In this document: positions 21,403 to 30,332 of the stretch, piece by piece
Layout of the letters: each line of letters begins with the position of its first letter
Position numbering within the stretch: the stretch's first letter is position 1
Source: Amblyomma americanum
Taxonomy: Eukaryota > Arthropoda > Arachnida > Ixodida > Ixodidae
Direction of reading: 5' to 3'
Length of the DNA: 64,000 nucleotides
Assembly (NCBI RefSeq): GCF_052857255.1
Contig: NC_135498.1
Location: 113,037,723 to 113,101,722, forward strand
Translations under genes and position numbers: made by a program
The notes under the pieces: generated by a model
Told to the model about the DNA's origin: nothing
The model's input: the letters and a program-made list of their open reading frames with translations, nothing else
The model's database searches: none

Positions 21403-22479
21403 CTGTTGGTAAGAGTTCTTGCTTAAAGAACGACCGGGCGACGTTGGTTCGAGCAACATGCACTACCGAGTAACAGGCATCGTTTCCGCGCACTGCCACC
21501 CGCTTGTAACTATGTGCAAGAATGTGAAATATGAGACCGGTAATGCAATCACATCATGCTGCGTTCGGTAAAGCAGTGCTTTTTCACGGGCTTCGTCAGA
21601 ACTTGTGCGCCATCACAAGCGCCAGAAGATTATGATAATTTCGGATGCATTATCAATGTTTTTTCTTTCGTCTAATTGCTTTCGTGGAGTTCAAACGAAA
21701 GAACATGCCTCTGGTTGCAAATTTCATTCCCCTCTCCCTCTCTCATTTCAAATAAAAACAGCCCAAGATCAAATGACTTCGAGGAAAAATAAGCTGATAA
21801 CACTGGTGTGGTATGTGCCATGCTCACTAAAGAAAAGTGGTGCGGTCATTGCCTTAGCTTTGTTTTTTGTGATTTTTTCTAACTCATTTCACCTTACAGA
21901 AGCAGACAGCCACTACCTCCAAATTCTCACTCTTTTCAGCCCTTGAAATTTTCCTCGCGAGAAAAACAGTCAAGAGGGCGAGAAACATAGACCAGCAGAC
22001 CTTTGTTGGTTTTGGAGCCAATTTTTAAGAAACGAAATCATGCGATGTGTTCATGAAGGTGAGATGGAGAAATATATCAAAGAAAAAAAAAACGACGGTC
22101 TTGGCCCGGGGCAAAAGCGCCAAGTCACCAATTCTGTGATCCATAAAGAAAGCAGTTAAGAAAGGAAGAGACCAAATGCTACGGAGGAAAAATAGACGAC
22201 ACAGAAAGGCAGGAAAGCCGTAGCTGGAAATATCAAAGACGCGAAAAACTAAGATAGAAAAAAAAGAGAAATATAGTAAAAGCAAGTTAAAAAAGATAGT
22301 ATTGAGCTGGTAAAGGAAGTGCAAATGCAGAGTGCGAATTAACATGGGATTTATACCGTGTAGATAAACAGTCAAGTGCAGATATACACCGGGTTAACGA
22401 TTTCATGCGGCAGTGCAATAACAAGATGGTGGTGGTATAATGTGTGGTTGCCAGGGAATGAAAGGCCCGTAACTTTGTC
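21403..22479. other. Intron 1 (3' part), no feature recognised
   Basis: AT-rich sequence. Frames at 21605-21946 and 22025-22375 resemble no family. Confidence 0.35.
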
Positions 22480-22610
22480 AGTTCTTGTGGGAAAAATAGG
22501 AAAGTGGGAGTGAACAAGTAAAAACACCAAGGTCCCCCAGTAAAACACTTCGGAATAATTACGACCACCTGGGCATCTCTAACATACACTGACATCGCAC
22601 AGTACATGGA
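22480..22610 (-). repeat. tRNA-SINE body fragment, minus
   Basis: Read on the minus strand, GTACTGTGCGATGTCAGTGT then CCCAGGTGGTCGTAATTATT and CACTCCCACTTTCC are the body and start of the tail of the SINE defined at 7205-7556. The head is missing. Confidence 0.65.
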
Positions 22611-22644
22611 TATCTTTTGCGTTACGCCTCATCATGCTTCATTG

Positions 22645-22728
22645 GAGGAAAGACGCAAAAGGCGCCCGTATGCTGTGTGATGTCAGTCCACGCTAAAGAT
22701 CCCCAGGCGGTCGTGTTGTTGTTGGAAC
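22645..22728 (+). repeat. tRNA-SINE body fragment, plus
   Basis: GGCGCCCGTATGCTGTGTGA then TGTCAGTCCACGCTAAAGAT and CCCCAGGCGGTCGTG form the SINE body in plus orientation. It faces away from the minus copy at 22480-22610, with about 35 nt between them. It is cut off at about 22728. Confidence 0.65.
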
Positions 22729-22974
22729 TGATGGTAGGGTCAAAAGAAAAGTGCGCGGGCCTTTCCACTGGATCGAGCTGTGTCACAATAACTGATGCGT
22801 TCAGAGAGGGGAGAGTTTGTGAGAGAAAATATTGAAATGAGAAGCGAGTCATAACATCCGCGTTCGCCGGAGCGACGACGCCGGCTCTAGCAACAGGCAG
22901 CCCAGTGGCAAGGAACCCTCGCCGCAACTGGCGAGAGCCCACAGATCCCTGCCTGGAAGGACGAGGCCCTGCCA

Positions 22975-23125
22975 AACCCTTCAATCCCCCTTTCTTGCGC
23001 GGAACCTCTTCCTCCCCTTACTCCATCACTCGCACCTTCCTCCCTTCTCCTGACTTCACAGTTGTGGAGTCCACGGAGAACTAACACAGTTACTACGCCA
23101 TTTCCTTCCTGAAAAAATTCTTTCA
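22975..23125 (+). repeat. SINE tail module
   Basis: TTGTGGAGTCCACGGAGAAC, then CACAGTTACTACGCCATTTC and CTTCCTGAAAAAATTC, is the tail of the 7205-7556 family. It may be the rest of the plus copy at 22645-22728, separated by about 250 nt of other sequence. Confidence 0.45.
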
Positions 23126-23709
23126 AGAACGGTTGATGACGACGACTGCGTTGTCCTAATGACCGAGAGCCCTAGGAAAGGAATGGAAACCGCCGGGGCT
23201 GGCCCATCGTCGCGAACTGTGTCATTATAACCATGTTACGTGCAGACATACGGAAAAGTAGAACTGAAGAGAAACATTGAGAACAGAGACGTGTCGCAGC
23301 AACCACTTGAGCAGAAGGGATGACAGGGATTATGTAAGGGGCACGCACCTGAACGACCGATAACAGCATGCACTGTCTACAACACGCGCTCAAGTCAGGC
23401 GAATATCGGTGATGCCGGAAGAGTGACCAAAGTGCGCTGATGGCTGTATAATGAATATTATTATCAATAGATTCTGTTAATACATTGAATATTGTGTAAA
23501 TGATTTGTGTATATTACCTGTCCCCCTATTCTCTCTTTTTCCCCTAACCTATTTCGTTTCATTTCTCTATTCCTCCTGCTATCCTTTATTTCCGCTGCTC
23601 CAGCTCAGGTGCTTCAGTACCGATGGCAAGATGCCGGGGCTAGCAAAATTTTATCCTTCCTTTTTAATGTTATTTTGATAAACCACTAATACTGCTAATG
23701 TTGAAGTAC

Positions 23710-23945
23710 GGGATGGGATGGCATCGTCACCGTGCTCAGCTGCTGACCAGGAAAACGCGGGTTAGATAGCGGCCGCGGCGGTTGGGCTTCGACGGAGGCG
23801 AAATGCTAGAGGCCCATGCAACTGTGGAACGTGAGTGCACGTTAAAGAACGCTATAGGCGATCTAAATTATCCGGAACCTTCAAGTACGGCGTTTCTCGC
23901 AGCCTGAGTCGCTTCGGGATGTTAAACCCCATTAACCAAAAAAAA
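23710..23945 (+). repeat. tRNA-derived SINE
   Basis: The A-box-like GATGGCATCGTCACCGTGCT and GCTGACCAGGAAAACGCGGG head is followed by TTCGACGGAGGCGAAATGCT, GAGTGCACGTTAAAGAACGC, TACGGCGTTTCTCGCAGCCT and GAGTCGCTTCGGGATGTTAA, ending ACCAAAAAAAAAGC. This body type ends in GGGACGTTAAACCC plus (AAACC)n and matches 36193-36425 and 52841-53080. Confidence 0.7.
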
Positions 23946-24285
23946 AGCATGCCACCGACATTACACCCTGTTTAGAATGCGTACTGACAGCAGGGTGTCG
24001 GCGTGTCTTTTGTGATTCACAATCGCATGCCGACGCTGAAAGGCGTGTTCCTGCGCCACGGCTGTTCGACTTTTAGAAATGAATGAAGATGTGTCTAGTG
24101 AACGCACAGATGGCTAATAAACGTATCTTCAAGGTATGTACTGAAGCGTGCATGAATAATTTAATTATGAGTATGCATATTACAGATATCCAAAATAAGC
24201 TAGCAGGGAAGTGCGTTTGCGGTGAATTTCCTTCGTGCATGGGGTGCACTCATAGCGCCATTATGAGGCGCCCACTGAGGTTTTT

Positions 24286-24392
24286 ACTTTGTCGGTAGAA
24301 ACCTCAAGCCCACTACGAACGCCGACTGAGCGCTTGGAAATTCAGTGTTCAGTCGGCGTTCGAGGTGCGCTTGAGGCGTCCACCGACAAAGT
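24286..24392. repeat. Hairpin repeat
   Basis: ACTTTGTCGGTAGAAACCTC at 24286 pairs with the inverted GAGGCGTCCACCGACAAAGT ending at 24392. The inner arms CGAACGCCGACTGA and TCAGTCGGCGTTCG are perfect. Arms are about 42 nt around a loop of about 20 nt. It contains no coding sequence. Confidence 0.65.
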
Positions 24393-24499
24393 GAACAAGC
24401 TCTGCGCCTGTCCTTTTCTCAAAACCAACAGAGGTTTCACACCGGGAATGATTACACAGCGAATAAGGCAGCCTTATTTGCTTCGTGAAAGCCAGAGCT

Positions 24500-24830
24500 G
24501 CTGTCTCGCCTTCTCTCTGTATATACGTGAGTTTGAAGCGTGAAGCAGACGGTGGCGGCGCGGCGTTGTCACCGAAGCAGACTGTGGCGGCGCGGTGTTG
24601 TCACCATCTCGTTCGTGCTTCAACCTCACGGAGAGAGAGAACAAATTGGAGGACGCTTAACCTTCGCCTTTAAGAGTGGAACGCGACAGCGTGTTGCAGC
24701 ACTGCCAGGGAGTCCACGGAAGGCCATCGCCCATTCAACGCGACGCTTTGCCCGTTGAGACAAATGTCTCTGCTAGGTACGTTGAAACGGACGCGCGGAG
24801 CGCCAAACACGTAGCAGTGGTGCCAGGCGC
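24500..24830. repeat. Repetitive GC-rich segment
   Basis: GCAGACGGTGGCGGCGCGGC at about 24543 repeats as GCAGACTGTGGCGGCGCGGT at about 24577. It is followed by TGGAGGACGCTTAACCTTCG and GGAACGCGACAGCGTGTTGC, motifs that recur in inverse or partial form near 16500, 16900 and 25390. Confidence 0.4.
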
Positions 24831-25209
24831 TTTACTGAAATGCGCGGGACTCAAGTTGCGGTCGTAGTTCGTCGGCACATCGTTCTCAACAAACCCGATG
24901 CCACGAACGCCAGCATAGCTCCCGCGCCGTGCGAACGGGCAGCAAGCCGCCAGCTTCGTGGTGAACGCGCCTTGGATGTGCGCTGCGTTGTTCGCCGCTC
25001 ACAGCGTGATTCCTGCGTGCCCGCACGGCCCCACTGCCCCCGATCGAGACGAGCGGGAAACGCTGCTGTCGCGCGCTATATTTTGGGCAGTCCCGAACAT
25101 TGCGAGGAGGAGTGGGAGGGAGTGATTTAGGTGTGCGGCGCCTCTCGAAAGCACCCAAGACAACACCGTATTCAGTAGACGCGCCTTAGTTCATTCCAAA
25201 CCATCTAGT

Positions 25210-25405
25210 TAGCGTGGCGGAGTGGTCAGCGTTCTCGTATCGCACTCCGTAAGCCTGGTTAGATTCACCAACTCGACCAATTTCCTACAAGGTTTTATTT
25301 CTTAATGCTACCAGGATTTTTTTGTTCACGGCCAACGCCGCGGAAAGTGACGGTACCAGCTTTCCTGCAACACGGGGCCCTTAACGCTGTCGCGTTGAAA
25401 GAGAC
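25210..25405 (+). repeat. Third tRNA-headed SINE-like repeat
   Basis: The head GCGTGGCGGAGTGGTCAGCG, then TATCGCACTCCGTAAGCC and GGTTAGATTCACC, has A- and B-box-like spacing of a tRNA of the Ser/Leu kind. The body GGCCAACGCCGCGGAAAGTG, then GACGGTACCAGCTTTCCTGC and AACACGGGGCCC, differs from the other SINEs. It ends with AACGCTGTCGCGTTGAAA at about 25400. Confidence 0.55.
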
Positions 25406-26027
25406 CGCGTCGCACGTCTTTGTCGATGAGAAGGCGCAGCGGCCTCACAGAACGCCGGTGCTGTTGGCGTCGCTTATAAAAGTATAGCAGAGATAAGCTG
25501 TGCTAGCGAACCTACTTCGCCACTAACTACAGAAATCAGCTGTGACTTTCTGAATTACTACCTACGATAACGACATTGCGAAGGCAAAATTGTTAGCATG
25601 GTAGAGTTTCCAGCGCGTACGCTCCTGCGCCATGGATTGCGGCCGCCGCGCGGTACACAGCCGTTAAAAGAATCGCAGTGGTGGCGACACAGTGGCGAGA
25701 GATGGCGCCACTTGTCCGCGAGGTGGCCAAAAATCTGCCATCTCGGGGATAATTTTCTTATTCAGTTACCCCTCGCTGTCCTGCGTAACAGCACAGGGCA
25801 GACACCTGATTAAAATTTCTCCAAAAGCGGTACTTTGTTTATGGCAACCGAACAAGGGTCAGGATAAATGCGTTCCAACAGTGGAACAACCTAGGCGCAG
25901 CACATATTAGACCGCTAAATGTTTTAACGTGCTTTAAGATCCAACAGCATGCCACCGTCTTTTCCTTCCGCCTCCATTGAAATTGGGCTGTTGCGTCCTG
26001 TTTAGCCCGTGTCTTCGTGCTTAGTAG
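25406..26027. other. Intron 1, no feature recognised
   Basis: Mixed sequence without domain or repeat signatures that I could support. Confidence 0.35.
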
Positions 26028-26028
26028 C

Positions 26029-26144
26029 CGAACGCCGTGCAGGACGCCGTCACGGTGGTGCGGGTTTTGCAGTTAACATAAAGAACCGAACGCCGTGCAG
26101 GACGCCGTCACGGTGGTGCGGGTTTTGCAGTTAACATAAAGAAC
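26029..26144. repeat. 58-bp tandem duplication, two perfect copies
   Basis: The units at 26029-26086 and 26087-26144 both begin GAACGCCGTGCAGGACGCCG and end with AACATAAAGAAC plus one or two bases. The copies are identical in the shared part, so the duplication is recent. Confidence 0.9.
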
Positions 26145-26644
26145 GCTGAAAAAGGCAACCACGGACCAGGAAGCACCGTAGGACTTGGTGTTAGAAAAAA
26201 AACCCTCGTAGTGTTGAGTTTCTAAACTTAGCGACGCGCTACAGTTACAAAAGTTTTTAATGAATTGTGCGCGGTAACTAATTTCGAACAATGCCTAAGG
26301 ATGCGTTTCGAGAGAGCAGTAAATTGTGCAGCTCCTCTTATTATCCGTCTGTTGTTTGGGAGACTACGGCGAGAAAGCGGATATATTTTTGTCTCGTAGG
26401 TGAGCACACTGACAGAAATTCCGGCGTCTCAATCCGCGTGAATATTGCTGCTAAGTATGGTTGCCTAAGTGAGTGTGTGGATGAACGTATTCTGAAACAT
26501 TTATTGCGAAAAACGCATAAGTGCATGGGACACAACAGTGAATGCTCTCAGAAAATGTCGTAATCAAAAGTAGGTATCAGTATGTAGGTTTAACGTCAAC
26601 ATGACTAGGAGCGACGCCGTGAAAGAAGGCTAAAGAACAAATTA

Positions 26645-26765
26645 GGCCACGGGCGTTTAGTGTTTCGCCTCCACCGAAACACGGATGCTGTGGCCGGGCA
26701 TCGCATTCACGATCTGGGGATCAGTAGCCAGAGCCACTGCGACCCGACGGCGGTTTTTCATAATG
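26645..26765 (-). repeat. tRNA-derived SINE, head and body fragment
   Basis: On the minus strand, GCCGTCGGGTCGCAGTGGCT then CTGGCTACTGATCCCCAGAT and GTTTCGGTGGAGGCGAAACA reproduce the SINE head and the start of its body. Confidence 0.6.
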
Positions 26766-26816
26766 AAAAGTAGCTTAGAATTATGAATTTCAAGGCCTTT
26801 TACAATGCTCGCAGGC

Positions 26817-27632
26817 TGTCACATATAATAAGAGTATAAAATAAAATTACCAAGGAAAGAGGTGGAAGAAGACGACGTGGATTAACCGAAGAATAAAGAA
26901 GAAGCAGCATTGGGTGAGGTGGAGAGAGATGATTGGTGGAGAAGCATTCGGCGAGGTGGAGAGAGATGATTGGTAGAGAAGAGAATAATGAGAAGACGAC
27001 GACAAGGCTTACGTGGACTAACGCCAAGGCCAGAAAAGTGCGAGGGAAAGCGAGGCACGTGAGGAACAGAGAAGCGGATGCTCCGGCGGGTCAGGGACGC
27101 TTTGGCTCGGAGAGCGACGCCGGCTACTACTCCGGTGAGCTCGCGTCGTGGACTTCCTGCCATGCCTGAGCCCTTTCCAGGGAGTCAACGGAGGACGCTG
27201 CCACTTGCTACGGCCAGGGGTGTCTCCAGCGCTGTTGCCACCCATTCGGGTGGTGCCCCCAACGCCATCAACACCGGCATCACCTCCACGGACGCTTGGA
27301 CCGGGAGCTTGTACGGCGCAGCCAGCGACGCCGCCAGCGACGCCAGCCCAAGCACATCGAACGCCGCCTCGACGCTGGCTACTGAATCCACACAACGCCG
27401 CAGCCGCACTGAACCAACCATGAGCACGAACGCCGACCAGTAACAGCAGAACGCTAGTAGTAGACGCTGGTAGCAGTGTTCCTGGATCGTGTGTATTTAG
27501 CCTGTGTTTTGTGTTAGTTTTGTGCTCTAGTGTGTGTGTTGCGTAGGGTGTAATAAATGTGCGTCTGTGTGGGTACACTTGTCGCCTAGTCTATTCTTTC
27601 GGTCCGAGTGTTATTCGGAGAGATCCGTGACA
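26817..27632 (+). mobile_element. Solo LTR (gypsy-type) in intron 1
   Basis: It begins TGTCACATATAATAAGAG and ends GAGAGATCCGTGACA, the TG...CA form of an LTR. AATAAA occurs at 27552-27557, about 80 nt before the end. The flanking pentamers CAGGC (26812-26816) and CAGAC (27633-27637) agree at four of five positions, a plausible old target duplication. The same sequence of about 830 bp recurs at 48509-49358. No polypurine tract or retroviral genes adjoin it. Long Ala/Ser/Thr/Pro frames inside are open in several frames and are not evidence of a gene. Confidence 0.7.
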
Positions 27633-27749
27633 CAGACACTTATTATTTACCCATGCGTCTGTCACACCAAGCTTGCGAACGCTACCAGAGTGCGTTTGCT
27701 GTTTGCAGTGAGAGTACGAACCGCGTCGAGCAATAATAAGGAATCTTAC

Positions 27750-27858
27750 CTGAGTCTTGGAAACGGTTGCCTTCTTTCGGCAGCTTTTGTCGTGTGCACC
27801 TACGAGTTGACCGGCGCCTTGTATTCTTTGCTGTTCTCCTCACAGCACGGGGCCTCAT
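27750..27858 (-). CDS. Exon 1 of unidentified cellular gene
   Basis: The first ATG of its frame (27858-27856), in context TTCAAAATGAGG, opens a very basic leader MRPRAVRRTAKNTRRRSTRR then CTRQKLPKEGNRFQDS. It ends at a consensus donor CAG/GTAAGA (27750/27749) in phase 1. Exon 2 starts in phase 1, so the join makes one Glu codon. The coding sum 109 + 293 + 225 = 627 nt is in frame, 208 codons plus stop. The basic start suggests nuclear targeting or nucleic-acid binding, which is inference only. The solo LTR ends about 118 nt inside intron 1. Being short, this exon is the least certain of the three. Confidence 0.5.
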
Positions 27859-28261
27859 TTTGAACTTGCACCTGACCTTACACGCGAGAAGGAAGTTGCT
27901 CTTCGCAATCACTGCAAACGCCAAGATGCCAACGATTCACAGCCGAATGTCTGGCGCTGAGACGCCGGTTGGCGAAGGCGAGCGAAAGTGGATGAGGGCT
28001 GGGGCATGCACACTAATTCCCCTGAGGGAGGGAGGGGCGCCTGGTAGACTGTTCTTGGTGCACACCAACTCCTCCTCAGAGCATTTACGAGTAGAATGTT
28101 TGAGCGTTCGCGGTTGGTTTCCACCGTGCGTTTCTTACTGTGGCTGCCCGCATATGCGCCGCGTTCCGTGCACTGTGCTCAACCTGGGTTGCGTTTGTGT
28201 GCACTGTCCGAGGAGCGTTCGCCTTACACGATTAAAGTGGCGGCATCAAATGTATTCCAGA

Positions 28262-29640
28262 ATTCGTTTTAAAACACTGATCTCCACTAGGGGGCTGGAT
28301 GCCGCATTCCCCCTTTCTGAAGCGGGCGCAAATGAAGCCACCGGAAGTTGAATGTCATGTCCCGGAAGTTCGGTGTCTGCTGTGTATTTCAATGCAAACA
28401 GTCGCGTCTTTCACCCTTCCGTCCTCAGTTTTTCGCGTGGTTTTCGTGTAACGTCTACTGTAATATCAAAGGAATAAGAAAGCTGAACGTGATAAATGTG
28501 AACATTGTTCGGGGAACACTGTAATTTCAGAGTAACCAAAGTGAACAGGCATGCATGCCTCACCATGCAGCGACAAAGGGTTTGTTCTTGTCTTCTGAGC
28601 GTAATTAGGAGATGTAGTGGAATGACGACGAACCTAGGTCATCCTAAAAAAAAATTCGTATAGCAAAGTAAAGGCAATGGCACGGAAATCCTGACACTCG
28701 TAGAGCCACTCGACATACAGCTGCCGCTGTGTCAGTTTCGCGTTGGTGGTGGACTATGTCTCTTCTCATCGATGACAGGTGATGTTTATCGCTTTAGTGT
28801 GTTATTTACATTCCAGTCGTGCTTTTAATCTAACTCTATAGCACAGCCACGTTTCATGTACACTGAACGAGAGAAACGATCGACTGACGAGAAAGACGAA
28901 TGCTGCAGCGCATGTGACAAGCGCTGTTAGAAGCCAACTGCACCAAGCATCACGAATAAAAGGCCATTCAGGCATAATTTGCGACAGTACGAAACAGTAC
29001 ATGATACACTCCATCGAAGAAAGTACTACCATATACCTTTTGGACGCGCTAATGTGAACCAGCAGAACACCGACGGCAACTCACCAGATTCTGGACTCGC
29101 CCTAGCTCGCTCCGGTCTGGTCTCAACATAATTCTTTAAAATGGTCGCTGCAAAGTCGGCTGTCTTTCTGAAATTTATCCCCCATTGATGGTTTAACTTG
29201 GGCTTAGAGCGCGACACCGTGTACCACAACAAAGAGCAGAGTTGGCGACGCTAGCGCAACGGGACGACTCAGAGCTGAGCAGACGAGGCTTCGTACGTAC
29301 TGCTTGTGGCGGCGTTCTGTCGTCTGCTAGTGTCGTCACATAGCGATGCAATGGACCCTTATTTTTGAAACGTGTTTCCCGAGAAATCTGCTCTCTCCTC
29401 ATGCAGTTGACGGCGCAGCAGATAGGTATTGTCATAAAAAAAGACGAGAACGTCGAAAAGACCAAATGCTAAGTGCAAAATAAAACTAAAACTGAAAAAC
29501 CGTGCTGAGGTCCGATTTCGTGCACTGCCAAAGGCTGACTTCCGGGACATGCAGTCCAACTTCCAGTGGCTTCACTTTCAAGCGCCCGATGCGGCATCCA
29601 GCCACCTAGTGGAGATCAGTGTTTTACACTATGAGCTGCT
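28262..29640 (-). mobile_element. Decayed DNA transposon with about 110-bp inverted ends and THAP-like remnant
   Basis: The left end AAAACACTGATCTCCACTAG then GGATGCCGCAT and GAAGCCACCGGAAGTTGAAT is mirrored at 29535-29640 (CTTCCGGGACATGCAGTCCA through CCTAGTGGAGATCAGTGTTT). Just inside the right end, a minus-strand ATG opens MSRKSAFGSARNRTSARFFS. This resembles the THAP zinc-finger start C-A-x-G-C-x-N-R with both Cys changed to Ser. At about 29150 another frame reads DKFQKDSRLCSDHFKELC, the THAP C-x2-H-F end. THAP starts are typical of P-element-type transposases. The catalytic part is not visible. It lies 400 bp upstream of the candidate gene's exon 1. Confidence 0.45.
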
Positions 29641-29769
29641 TGCGAGAGGTATTCAGCCGTCAATCATTTACTGTTCGCCCAACCATGGCTAGCTCAGTGC
29701 CACGACCAGGTCCCATACCGTACGCGCAACTCCTGCCTCGCTCATGTTCATGTCGCAGAATTCATTGCC

Positions 29770-29945
29770 ATCTGGGGCAGCGGCTCAGTGGTTAGGGCGC
29801 TCGGCTACTGATCGGGACTAGCCGGGTTCGAACCCTACCGCGGCGCGGCGGCCGCGTTTCGATGGCAGCGAAACGCGAAGACGCCTGTGTGCTGGGCGAT
29901 CTCAGTGCACGTTGAAGATGCCCATGTGGTCAAAATTTTACCACA
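29770..29945 (+). repeat. tRNA-derived SINE, head and body
   Basis: GGGGCAGCGGCTCAGTGGTT and GGCGCTCGGCTACTGATCGG form the A-box side, and GCCGGGTTCGAACCCTACCG the B box. The body has TTTCGATGGCAGCGAAACGC and GATCTCAGTGCACGTTGAAG. The tail is absent. Confidence 0.75.
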
Positions 29946-30194
29946 AATATTCAATTTTCAACGCCAGTCGTACGCTCTGCGTTTCTGGATAGCAGTTATG
30001 GTGGTGAAAAGGAAAAGAACGGAAGCAGTCTTAGCGTGGATGAACGCCTGGATCGTACACCGTAATCAAAGAATTTGCGAAAAGAGGGAGTTTTAGAAAC
30101 AAATGTTTTGCGACTGCTCGCGCTGGGTTTTGCACGTTATGCAGCGTAGCCGCGAGCGTAATAATTTTTTAAGGGCTCGCATAGAGAGCCGCAG

Positions 30195-30332
30195 AACTCG
30201 GGTGCGAAGGCAATCGCGGCTGGAATGTGTTGCGTTTGGCCTCCACCTAAACGCGCGCGTGTGCTGTGCGATGTCAGCGCATTAACAAGACGCCTAGGTG
30301 ATTCATTGAAATACCTTGTTGCGAAAGCAACA
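30195..30332 (+). repeat. Degraded SINE fragment at satellite edge
   Basis: GGCCTCCACCTAAACGCGCG then TGTGCTGTGCGATGTCAGCG is the SINE body. It ends where the satellite begins. Confidence 0.5.

Noticed and set aside
21403..21499. N-terminal extension of the exon 2 frame to 162 residues
   Set aside because: Codon use drops sharply, and a splice acceptor sits at the change point. It is better read as intron.
24840..25158. Open frames on both strands as a cellular exon
   Set aside because: GC-rich repeat-like sequence, open on both strands, with no splice signals or domain that I could support.
25210..25280. Functional tRNA gene
   Set aside because: The B box is imperfect (GGTTAGATTCA), there is no terminator T-run, and a known type of SINE body follows.
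27078..27443. Ala/Ser/Thr-rich ORF shared by both LTR copies (also 48834-49157)
   Set aside because: Several frames on both strands are open here because of base composition. The ATG is not conserved in the second copy, so I see no selection for protein.
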